DNA of 5,099 bases, taken from NCBI GenBank assembly GCA_031277235.1, contig JAITMT010000228.1:1-5099 (forward strand), in the 5' to 3' direction. This DNA comes from Tannerella sp. Lineage in GTDB: Bacteria > Bacteroidota > Bacteroidia > Bacteroidales > Tannerellaceae. The number at the start of each line of letters is the position of its first letter. Position 1 is the first letter of the stretch. Position numbers and translations under genes: made by a program. Shown one piece after another: positions 1-4,985 of the stretch. The notes under the pieces were generated by a model that ran no database searches, was not told the DNA's origin, and was given only the letters and a program-made list of their open reading frames with translations.

Positions 1-98
1 TACGGGCAAAAGGGATTATCGGGCTGATAAATTTGGTTTACAATATGTGTCGTTACGAACAAATTGTGCGACTCAATCTTTTGACAATAAAAACTTAA
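1..98 (+). CDS. Transposase, C-terminal end only (DDE type, IS5/IS4-like), cut by window edge
   Basis: The frame beginning at base 3 is open from the window edge for 31 codons and stops at TAA 96-98; the gene starts outside the window. The visible peptide begins RAKGIIGLINLVYNM and continues CRYEQIVRL. An arginine/lysine-glycine segment followed by a hydrophobic helix and a Y-N-[LM]-x-R motif near the C-terminus is typical of the end of IS5- and IS4-type DDE transposases, and this is the basis of the call. The catalytic DDE residues are not in view. A second open frame (bases 2-112, 36 residues) is less protein-like. The terminal inverted repeat of the insertion sequence should lie shortly after the stop, but its partner end is outside the window, so I could not locate it. 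Intactness of the element cannot be judged. Confidence 0.5.
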   Translation, partial: RAKGIIGLINLVYNMCRYEQIVRLNLLTIKT

Positions 99-280
99 AG
101 AAAATTGACTAAACAACAACAGCCTTATATACAGATAAATAGACGAATTTTTTTGTGGAAAAACTCTTGTCTATCTCAAAAATATTGACTTACTTTGCAG
201 TAATTTTGCAGTAGAGTTTTAACGGACTTCAGCTCTTTGTGAAAATCGAAATAGAAAAAATGAATTTTAGAAGTCCCCTT
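99..280. other. Gene-free AT-rich stretch downstream of transposase
   Basis: I find no credible coding sequence here. The right end of the insertion sequence probably lies in this stretch. The only local structure is a 9-base direct repeat, TTTGCAGTA, at 194-202 and 205-213. The second copy overlaps TAATTTTG (201-208), which matches a Bacteroidota -7 box on the + strand, but no -33 TTTG sits at the usual distance and no + strand gene follows, so I do not call a promoter. Confidence 0.4.
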
Positions 281-350
281 AAGGACTTTAAGGACTTTAA
301 CGACTTTTGAGACGTGGCACGCCACGTCTCTACTGCCTTGAACCTTTGAG
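281..350. repeat. Compound repeat, copy 1: 9-bp tandem units plus 22-bp palindrome
   Basis: Three tandem 9-base units (AAGGACTTT at 281-289 and 290-298, then AACGACTTT at 299-307) run directly into a perfect palindrome: GAGACGTGGC (309-318), an AC spacer, and GCCACGTCTC (321-330). This is followed by TAC and a CTTGAAC-CTTTGA segment to about 350. The same order of parts occurs at 3308-3402 with related sequence, so this is a dispersed repeat family and not an isolated hairpin. It lies beyond the terminator of the minus-strand operon and appears noncoding. Palindromes built on GAGACG...CGTCTC are, to my recollection, common intergenic repeats in Bacteroidota; that was not checked. Confidence 0.75.
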
Positions 351-365
351 CCTTAATAAATCTCC

Positions 366-401
366 AAAAAAAATCTTGCCAAGCTCTCAAACCCGGCAAG
401 A
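366..401 (-). terminator. Rho-independent terminator of the minus-strand operon
   Basis: Read on the minus strand, TCTTGCC (401-395) pairs perfectly with GGCAAGA (380-374) across a 14-base loop. The stem is followed at once by eight T residues (373-366). It begins 34 bases after the stop codon of the outer-membrane barrel gene, with no other minus-strand gene between, so it should end the sigma/anti-sigma/DUF4252/barrel transcript. It is the clearest intrinsic terminator in the window. Confidence 0.8.
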
Positions 402-411
402 CTTTTCTCAT

Positions 412-431
412 ATCTCTCTCAATCTCTCTCA
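412..431. repeat. Short 10-bp tandem duplication in the 3' UTR
   Basis: ATCTCTCTCA occurs twice in direct tandem (412-421 and 422-431), between the barrel gene stop codon (438-436) and the terminator stem. It is probably simple-sequence slippage; no function can be assigned. Confidence 0.6.
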
Positions 432-435
432 ATCA

Positions 436-1332
436 TCAAAGATGAAGCATAATCCCCAGCGAAACAGGATTTATAGCGGGACCTCTATCGTTTTCAAACA
501 GTCCCAACGGACGGTATTTTGCATAGATAGCACCCCAATTACTGATGCCGACTTGCGCCATAAAATCAACCGTGAGCGGACGAACATTCAAATCCCTGCC
601 CCTTGTGGTTTCGTTTCGCCTCTGTCCTTGCGGATTATCGAAACGCACTTTGGCACGAGACATATAATTCCAGTTTCCAACCGCACCTGCCGAAAAATAG
701 AGATAGTTTCTCCGATTATGTTGCGTTCTGATTTGCCATTCAAATAGCACGGGAACGGTAATACTATTGATGCCCAAACGAGTTCTTGTGAAGTCAACTC
801 CCTCATCTGCCGGACGAACCACCGTTACACCATCTACTCTGACAAAATGCACATTGTCGCTTAAATGAAAACGATTCCACGTTAATCCCACACCGGAAAC
901 AAGACCAAAATTGCGGCTAAAAGGCACTGCTCTTTCGTGAATGTTCCAAGTAAATTCCATAGACCTCATTGCATTTAACGAAACGTCATCACTTGCAAAA
1001 TGATTGAAACCGAAGCCAATACCTGTCCAATGCGGGTCGAAGCGTCTTTCCCGGCGCGCCCTTTGTGTAGCGGGTACGGGAATGCTGACCGTTCTCGAAA
1101 TGTGCCTTCTCTCGTGCACCACGCCATCGCGATAATGCCCTTCAAACACTAATTGTTGTTCTACATAATCGTTCTCTTCCGTGCGTTCAAACACGCGCAC
1201 GCGCAAACGATTTTCTTCGTCAATCACTTGTATCTTCCTGTTTTCTATCACGATAGTTGTGTCGGAAGGATTGTTTGCGAAAAGCGGAAATGTAAATACC
1301 GCTGTCAATAGGATAAATGCTAATTTTTTCAT
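436..1332 (-). CDS. Outer-membrane beta-barrel protein of ECF operon (porin-like, unnamed family)
   Basis: The protein has 298 residues. Residues 1-19 form a signal peptide (MKKLAFILLT core, cleavage likely after FA at 18-19), so it is exported. Residues 20-100 are polar and charged, with alternating strand-like stretches (DTTIVIENRKIQVIDEENR) and an arginine-rich linker near 91-97; this part is probably periplasmic. From HWTGIGFGFNHF (101-112) onward the sequence shows alternating hydrophobic/polar strands with many aromatic and glycine residues (for example FGLVSGVGLTWNRF and YLYFSAGAVGNWNY), as in small 8-10-stranded OmpA/PorT-like barrels of Bacteroidota. It ends SLGIMLHL, without the usual terminal aromatic residue. 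The gene starts 12 bases after the DUF4252 stop and is the last of the operon. The ATG at 1332 has no Shine-Dalgarno, as expected here. I recognise the operon position and fold type but no named function; an effector or sensor barrel governed by the sigma factor is inference. Confidence 0.8.
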   Translation of the reverse strand: MKKLAFILLTAVFTFPLFANNPSDTTIVIENRKIQVIDEENRLRVRVFERTEENDYVEQQLVFEGHYRDGVVHERRHISRTVSIPVPATQRARRERRFDPHWTGIGFGFNHFASDDVSLNAMRSMEFTWNIHERAVPFSRNFGLVSGVGLTWNRFHLSDNVHFVRVDGVTVVRPADEGVDFTRTRLGINSITVPVLFEWQIRTQHNRRNYLYFSAGAVGNWNYMSRAKVRFDNPQGQRRNETTRGRDLNVRPLTVDFMAQVGISNWGAIYAKYRPLGLFENDRGPAINPVSLGIMLHL

Positions 1333-1344
1333 TATTATGTTTTT

Positions 1345-1812
1345 TTAATTTTGTTTTAGTGAGAATAACAGCGTAATCAGGTCTTCGCTGTTTAAGTCGC
1401 CTTCGATATAGACGAGCGTTTTCAGATTTTGCCTGTTCACGTTGAACAGGATAAAGCGATTTAGCCCCTCATCGGTTGCAGGCAACTGATAATAAGCGGA
1501 AATGATGCCGCCCTCGTCGGTAATTTCCTTTATTGTTCGCGCACCTTGCCGGTCTTCTTCCAAAGACTCGCGGATAAATTGCAGTGCTTCGGGGTTGTTT
1601 CTTATCGAAATGCTTTTGTACAGCCTCATATTGTACATTTCGAGCATTTCTTGCGAAAGTTCTACCATTGTAACGCTTCGCGCTCTGCCGAAACGCCGAA
1701 ATACTTCGTCAATTCTTAGTCCGGTTTCCAAATTTTCTGCTCGCAATTCGGCGGAAAAGCAGAAAAACAGAGTGAAAACGGAAAAGAGTAAAATTTTTGT
1801 TGATTTTCTCAT
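1345..1812 (-). CDS. DUF4252 domain-containing exported protein
   Basis: The protein has 155 residues. Residues 1-25 are a classic signal peptide: basic MRKSTK, hydrophobic LLFSVFTLFFCF, and a likely cleavage site after LRA (25). There is no proper lipobox, since C18 is followed by FSAELRA, so I expect a soluble periplasmic protein. The mature part matches DUF4252 in outline: an N-terminal helix with IDEVFRRFGR (34-43), a strand VTMVELSQEML (48-57), a central segment ending in GGIISAYYQL (101-110), a strand RFILFNVN (119-126) and the closing LVYIEGDLNSEDLITLL (133-149). The family has no established biochemical role, but it is repeatedly found in Bacteroidota operons with an ECF sigma factor and a membrane anti-sigma protein, as here. 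Only 14 bases separate it from the upstream gene and 12 from the downstream one. Many such operons carry two DUF4252 genes; here there is one. Confidence 0.8.
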   Translation of the reverse strand: MRKSTKILLFSVFTLFFCFSAELRAENLETGLRIDEVFRRFGRARSVTMVELSQEMLEMYNMRLYKSISIRNNPEALQFIRESLEEDRQGARTIKEITDEGGIISAYYQLPATDEGLNRFILFNVNRQNLKTLVYIEGDLNSEDLITLLFSLKQN

Positions 1813-1826
1813 TGCAGTACAACTAT

Positions 1827-2402
1827 TTATTCAGTAAATATATTGCTAATTTCTCTTAATTGTTCGTGCATCACGTTTGATTGTTCAACGAAATGCCTGA
1901 CGGGAGAATATTCCTCAATCGGCACGGCAACATTCATCAATGCTTCAAGTGCCATCGACCTCACAAGCTGTGCATCAGTATAATATCGACCGTCAATTAC
2001 GACAAAACTTCCGGTTGAAACGGCTGTCGATTGATAATATCGATTAAACAAATTGATGCTTAAAAGCATAACGACACACGCTGCCGCCGCTGCGGCGAAA
2101 TACAGAATTTTCTGTTTTATCGAAAACGATTTTTTACTGTTGATTTTCGATGCAGGCGTTTCCCGCAGCTTCTTTTCTTCGTCAATATAGGCAAAAAGCG
2201 TTTTGTAGGGCTTCAAATCGTCTGCAACGTCTTGTGAACGAAAGTATTGTCGCAGTTGAAGTTCTTCCGATGCGGAGGTTTCGCCGTTGAAATATTTTTC
2301 TAACAGGACCCCTAAATCTCCACTTCGACTGCGCTCGGCACAAGCCCCGAGGGGACTTTCACGACCGTCATTCTTGGCGATATATGTGATATTATCATTC
2401 AT
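1827..2402 (-). CDS. Probable membrane-anchored anti-sigma factor carrying an in-frame repeat insert
   Basis: The protein has 191 residues. Residues 33-80 (LLEKYFNGETSASEELQLRQ onward to DEEKK) are a cytoplasmic helical segment typical of Bacteroidota anti-sigma proteins encoded next to ECF sigma genes. It is followed by a basic stretch (84-99) and one transmembrane helix at about 98-118 (ILYFAAAAAACVVMLLSINL). The periplasmic tail contains GSFVVIDGRYYTDAQLV (131-147) and a helical C-terminus. Predicted role: hold the sigma factor at the membrane until an envelope signal arrives. There is no visible HxxxCxxC zinc motif, so it is not a ZAS-type anti-sigma. Residues 20-28 (ACAERSRSG) are encoded by a 24-bp repeat insert (2321-2344), and the flanking RESPLG and DLGV look repeat-derived too, so the original N-terminus was probably shorter. 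The ATG at 2402 lies behind an A-run with no Shine-Dalgarno. It is 311 bases from the sigma gene, unusually far for such a pair. Confidence 0.75.
   Translation of the reverse strand: MNDNITYIAKNDGRESPLGACAERSRSGDLGVLLEKYFNGETSASEELQLRQYFRSQDVADDLKPYKTLFAYIDEEKKLRETPASKINSKKSFSIKQKILYFAAAAAACVVMLLSINLFNRYYQSTAVSTGSFVVIDGRYYTDAQLVRSMALEALMNVAVPIEEYSPVRHFVEQSNVMHEQLREISNIFTE
2321..2344. repeat. 24-bp small repeat inserted in frame in the anti-sigma gene
   Basis: This 24-base block contains TTCGACTGCGCTCGGCA (+ strand 2324-2340). It shares 13 of 17 bases with TTCGGCTTCGCTCACCA (3351-3367), part of a 24-base block that interrupts the palindrome at 3335-3380. Being 24 bases long it keeps the reading frame, and on the minus strand it encodes about nine residues rich in R, S, E and C that do not fit the anti-sigma family. 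Flanking bases form CCCCTCGGGG on one side and a GATTTAGGGG stretch on the other, which suggests it landed in another repeat-like sequence. Family membership is inferred from the two copies seen here. Confidence 0.6.
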
Positions 2403-2483
2403 TTTTTTGCATTTTTCTTTTTGCTTTTTGAAAACTTTGCCTTGATGGTTGGGCTGTTAAGTTCTGAATTAAACCCCTGCCCC

Positions 2484-2692
2484 CAATGTCATTAAGTTAA
2501 GGCTGAAAGCCTTATAATCAATAGCGTAGGGCGCAGCCCTACGGACAGATTGGCATTTACACTAAGCCCTGAAAGGGCGTAATCAGTTTGATATCAGGCT
2601 TTCAGCCTGACAGGTTGGCGGTGGGCAATCATCGTAGGGCGATGCCCTACGCTATTGACCAAAAGGCTTTCAGCCTTAACTTAATGACATTG
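2484..2692. repeat. 209-bp inverted-repeat element with six hairpins (MITE/BIME-like)
   Basis: The left arm 2484-2543 and right arm 2633-2692 are inverted copies: the outer 30 bases (2484-2513 and 2663-2692) are perfect, and 54 of 60 match overall. Within the element are six perfect hairpins with 3-base loops: 2499-2513 (AAGGCT-GAA-AGCCTT), 2525-2543 (CGTAGGGC-GCA-GCCCTACG), 2566-2578 (GCCCT-GAA-AGGGC), 2594-2610 (TCAGGCT-TTC-AGCCTGA), 2633-2651 (CGTAGGGC-GAT-GCCCTACG) and 2663-2677 (AAGGCT-TTC-AGCCTT). Loops read GAA in the left half and TTC in the right, so it is two half-elements facing each other. GACAG[AG]TTGGC is repeated directly at 2544-2554 and 2609-2619. There is no coding capacity. 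It fills most of the 311-base gap between sigma and anti-sigma genes. This resembles REP/BIME elements or MITEs moved by a transposase encoded elsewhere; mobility is inferred. Confidence 0.85.
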
Positions 2693-2697
2693 ACCCT

Positions 2698-2711
2698 GCC
2701 CCTTCGGGGGC
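2698..2711. other. GC-rich UUCG hairpin just after the sigma gene stop
   Basis: GCCCC (2698-2702), TTCG loop, GGGGC (2707-2711) form a perfect 5-bp stem ending three bases from the sigma gene stop codon (2716-2714). On the minus strand no T-run follows, so it is not a standard terminator of the sigma transcript. On the + strand only TTTT follows. It may stabilise the 3' end of the sigma coding region or partly attenuate transcription into the anti-sigma gene. Confidence 0.4.
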
Positions 2712-2713
2712 TT

Positions 2714-3211
2714 TTAGAGGGCTTTCAATAACTGCTCTCTAATTTTTTTTCTGGCTCTCGACAGATTTGTTCTTACCGCTTCAATCTGACTTCCCGTAAT
2801 TTCAGCAATTTCCGACAATTCGTATCCTTCGATATCCTTCATTCGCATTATTGTTTGCTGTAAATAAGGAAGTTGACTGATTAATTGGCGAACATATTCT
2901 ACGCTGTTTCGCTCTTCCGTTTCTTCTGCCGGTGTTTTCAGTTTGGAAACGATATTGAGCGTATCAAACTCGTTGTCCGACAGGGTTTTTCGGCTTTTCA
3001 GCTTGTCGAGCGAAAAATTTTTCGTCATTTGCATAGCCAATGCCTCAACGCTGTTGTATCCGTCTAACTCTTCGCGCATACTCCAAAGTTTGAGGAATAT
3101 TTCTTGCACAACATCTTCTGCATCAGCGTTATTTCCGGTTATCTTCCGCGAGAAATTGTGCAACTTTTCCCTCAATGGCACCACGTGTATGACAAATGTA
3201 TCAAGTTCCAT
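2714..3211 (-). CDS. RNA polymerase sigma-70 factor, ECF subfamily
   Basis: The protein has 165 residues, a normal length for an ECF sigma factor. Region 2 spans about residues 10-75, with the core-binding and -10-recognition motif DAEDVVQEIFLKLW (30-43) and a helix ending KNFSLDKLKSRK (64-75). A charged linker covers about 76-102. Region 4 spans about 103-162, with LPYLQQTIMRMKDIEGYELSEIA at 114-136 and the helix-turn-helix TGSQIEAVRTNLSRARKKIR at 139-158 that should bind the -35/-33 element. No extra domain is present. The ATG at 3211 gives a complete region 2 and is preceded by AATAA, with no Shine-Dalgarno. It heads the operon with the membrane anti-sigma, DUF4252 and barrel genes, so it probably controls that operon and perhaps envelope genes elsewhere. 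No SusC/SusD genes are adjacent, so a polysaccharide-utilisation role is not indicated. I see no TAnnTTTG box directly upstream, which would fit transcription by an alternative sigma or from further upstream. Confidence 0.93.
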   Translation of the reverse strand: MELDTFVIHVVPLREKLHNFSRKITGNNADAEDVVQEIFLKLWSMREELDGYNSVEALAMQMTKNFSLDKLKSRKTLSDNEFDTLNIVSKLKTPAEETEERNSVEYVRQLISQLPYLQQTIMRMKDIEGYELSEIAEITGSQIEAVRTNLSRARKKIREQLLKAL

Positions 3212-3249
3212 TTATTTATAAGACGATTGAGATTAAAAAACATTACATT

Positions 3250-3265
3250 GGGGGGGATTTTTTTT
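3250..3265. repeat. Homopolymer tract G7-A-T8 upstream of the sigma gene
   Basis: Seven G residues (3250-3256), one A and eight T residues (3258-3265) lie about 39-54 bases upstream of the sigma start codon. Runs of this length are prone to slippage. Their position in the likely promoter/leader region could affect sigma expression; no evidence of phase variation can be drawn from one sequence. Confidence 0.5.
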
Positions 3266-3270
3266 GATTC

Positions 3271-3333
3271 AAAGATTCAAAAGTTCAAAGATTCAAGGTT
3301 TAAACCCTTGAACTTTTGAACTTTTGAACTTTT
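3271..3333. repeat. AT-rich 28-bp inverted repeat built of TTGAACTT units
   Basis: The left arm 3271-3298 and right arm 3306-3333 pair with four non-Watson-Crick positions (one of them a possible G-T) around a 7-base loop (TTTAAAC). The right arm consists of three tandem 8-base units, TTGAACTT at 3308-3315, 3316-3323 and 3324-3331. The left arm holds the same units in inverted, slightly diverged form. The structure lies between the lipoprotein gene and the sigma gene. It could fold in the transcript, but no T-run follows it on the minus strand, so it is not a classical terminator. Confidence 0.65.
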
Positions 3334-3402
3334 TGAGACGCGGCACGTGGTTCGGCTTCGCTCACCAACCACCACGTCTCTACGCGGGCTTGAACTTTTG
3401 AA
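3308..3402. repeat. Compound repeat, copy 2, with a 24-bp insert in the palindrome
   Basis: Three tandem TTGAACTT units (3308-3331) lead into GAGACGCGGCACG (3335-3347), then a 24-base insert (3348-3371), then CCACGTCTC (3372-3380), TAC, and CTTGAACTTTTGAA (3389-3402). Removing the insert gives a 22-base palindrome identical to copy 1 (309-330) except for one base (C for T at 3341). The insert begins TGGTT and ends AACCA, so it can form its own hairpin, and it shares a TTCG-CT-CGCTC core with the insert in the anti-sigma gene. The repeat lies in the 200-base gap between lipoprotein and sigma genes and is noncoding. Confidence 0.75.
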
Positions 3403-3411
3403 TCTATCTAT

Positions 3412-4890
3412 TCAAAATATACTTCCCGTCTCCACAACTTGAGACGGTCGTTTTGCATGCATTTGCACAATATTTCCTTCTTCATCAACCAAGATATACC
3501 AAGGGATTCTTATCCCCCTTGAATCATCTCTTAAATCGTTGTTCAAACTTTCATTTGCCCGAATATGTTTTCCTTGCAAATCAAAATGTCTTATCATTGT
3601 TTGCCAATGTTGATGAACATTTTCGTTGTCAATCGAAATGTAAAGCATCTGAATATCATTCTCTTTTAGAATTTCCCTCATTGCTTCGGAGTAGCTAAAT
3701 TGGTCTATACAAGGTCCGCACCAAGTAGCCCAAATGCCAATATAAATTTTTCTGCCTTTCAAAGGTTCTATAAGCTCTGCCAGCGTGTTTATATTTTCGG
3801 TGTTTTCTATAAATATGATATTTTCGTTGAGTTCAGCATTATGAAAAGCCACAACTTCATCAATCAGAGGCTGAATATATCTGCTATATTCACTTCTTGG
3901 AAAATCACTCTTAAATTGCTCAAAAGCAGCTATTAACGATTTTTCAAACTCTCTTTGTATAGCCGTTTCAAAAAGAAAGGTTGCTTGAAAAAATTCTAAC
4001 GATTTCCCTGTTAAATGCTCTCGTGCTTCGTTGATGAAAAAGGTAAGAACTGCATCACTATTACCACCGAATAACTCCATCATTTCTAACACATCGAAGT
4101 CTTCTTTTGAAAATTGCACGAAGTTTTGAATAAAATGTTTGGCGTACTCAAACCAAAAAGACGACAGTAGAAGGTTTTCATTGTCAGGCGGTAGCTGTGC
4201 GTATATTGTTCTCTGATTTTCAAGCGGATTGCGAAAACGGAGATATTCTTCCCTGAATCTTTCATCTTCACCAAAGCTATTATACATCAGATAAGGAAAC
4301 ATCTTCATTTGTGAAATGATGGCTTCCAACGAAGCATAGTAAACACTTCTATCTCTTCCGATTAACTCATAAAAAGATGCTGAAATTTTGTTTTCGTCAA
4401 GCAGTTGCCCGAATTTTCTCAAATCTTCCTCTTTCAAGTTTTGTATTCTCTCACGAATAACTGTCAGGGAGCTTTCGCCCATAAAACTTCCGGCTTCCAT
4501 TTCAATCCACGGCGGATTTGGCAGTGTTGCCAACAGACGTTGTCCCGCTTCATTGGTGCCGGATATTTCGATACCGCTTTCCATATCAATAAGAATGTGG
4601 TGCCGACTGCCGGATTCGAGAAGTAGCCTGAAAAATTTTTGCTCTCGGGGATTCCATAAAGCAATGAACGCGGGCTGTTTCAAATTAAATCTCAACTCAA
4701 ATTTGCCGCTTTCATCTACAAATATGGTGTCTCTAAATCCTGTAAAACAGGTTCCTTGACTCGGATTAGAGAAAATCATTTTGTCGGCATTGCCAACTAT
4801 TTGTCCCGTTATCACAGTCTCTTTCGTTTGGTTGCAACTGCTGAATAGAAAGAGGAGAAAGACAGCAGCGGTGAATAAAATCTGTTTCAT
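3412..4890 (-). CDS. TlpA-like thioredoxin-fold lipoprotein with DUF4369-like N-terminal region
   Basis: The protein has 492 residues. It begins with a lipoprotein signal (MKQILFTAAVFLLFLFSSC), with C19 the expected lipidation site. Residues 24-120 form a beta-rich region of DUF4369 type: a VITGQIVG opening strand, DTIFVDESGKFELRF (54-68), LLLESGSRHHILI (89-101) and ISGTNEAGQRLL (109-120). Residues 140-350 are mainly helical and unassigned. The C-terminal thioredoxin/TlpA domain (about 365-485) has the catalytic WCGPC (390-394) after the strand KIYIGIWAT, and a cis-proline in RIPWYILVDEEGNI (P463). It should act as a periplasm-facing thiol-disulfide oxidoreductase, reducing protein disulfides or serving cytochrome c or redox repair; the substrate is unknown. 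The tail AKRPSQVVETGSIF is slightly short for the family but not clearly truncated. It has its own promoter-like box upstream, and 200 repeat-rich bases separate it from the sigma gene, so cotranscription is uncertain. Confidence 0.88.
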   Translation of the reverse strand: MKQILFTAAVFLLFLFSSCNQTKETVITGQIVGNADKMIFSNPSQGTCFTGFRDTIFVDESGKFELRFNLKQPAFIALWNPREQKFFRLLLESGSRHHILIDMESGIEISGTNEAGQRLLATLPNPPWIEMEAGSFMGESSLTVIRERIQNLKEEDLRKFGQLLDENKISASFYELIGRDRSVYYASLEAIISQMKMFPYLMYNSFGEDERFREEYLRFRNPLENQRTIYAQLPPDNENLLLSSFWFEYAKHFIQNFVQFSKEDFDVLEMMELFGGNSDAVLTFFINEAREHLTGKSLEFFQATFLFETAIQREFEKSLIAAFEQFKSDFPRSEYSRYIQPLIDEVVAFHNAELNENIIFIENTENINTLAELIEPLKGRKIYIGIWATWCGPCIDQFSYSEAMREILKENDIQMLYISIDNENVHQHWQTMIRHFDLQGKHIRANESLNNDLRDDSRGIRIPWYILVDEEGNIVQMHAKRPSQVVETGSIF

Positions 4891-4960
4891 TTTTTGATAT
4901 TTTTTTATATTTGATTTTTAATTAGCACATTCAAGCCACAAACGCAGCTTTTTGATTTTG

Positions 4961-4968
4961 CAAAGATA
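4961..4968 (-). promoter_or_regulatory. Candidate -7 box (TATCTTTG) for the TlpA-like lipoprotein gene
   Basis: Read on the minus strand, 4968-4961 is TATCTTTG, an exact match to the Bacteroidota primary-sigma -7 consensus TAnnTTTG. It would place the transcript start roughly 60-65 bases before the ATG at 4890. No TTTG is found at the usual -33 distance; that region instead carries one copy of a TTTTCAACCCC direct repeat. The leader 4891-4955 is AT-rich with no Shine-Dalgarno. Confidence 0.5.
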
Positions 4969-4985
4969 TTGAAAAAAAATCATTT

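Noticed and set aside
201..208. A + strand promoter (TAATTTTG box)
   Set aside because: There is no -33 TTTG at the usual spacing and no + strand gene downstream.
229..432. A 67-codon minus-strand open frame downstream of the barrel gene
   Set aside because: Its translation is mostly the tandem repeat (KSLKSLKSL), the palindrome and the terminator, so it is repeat-derived noise.
307..747. A 146-codon open frame on the + strand
   Set aside because: It runs through the palindrome and the terminator and then lies antisense to the barrel gene; composition is not protein-like and it has no recognisable domain.
1502..1837. A 111-codon + strand open frame
   Set aside because: It is fully antisense to the well-supported DUF4252 gene.
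2484..2692. CRISPR array
   Set aside because: The repeats are inverted, unequal and irregularly spaced, with no spacer-like unique segments and no cas genes nearby.
2698..2711. Terminator of the sigma gene
   Set aside because: The stem is good but no T-run follows on the minus strand, and the downstream anti-sigma gene has no visible promoter of its own.
4388..4759. A 123-codon + strand open frame, with shorter overlapping frames on both strands
   Set aside because: These are antisense or alternative-frame shadows of the TlpA-like lipoprotein gene.
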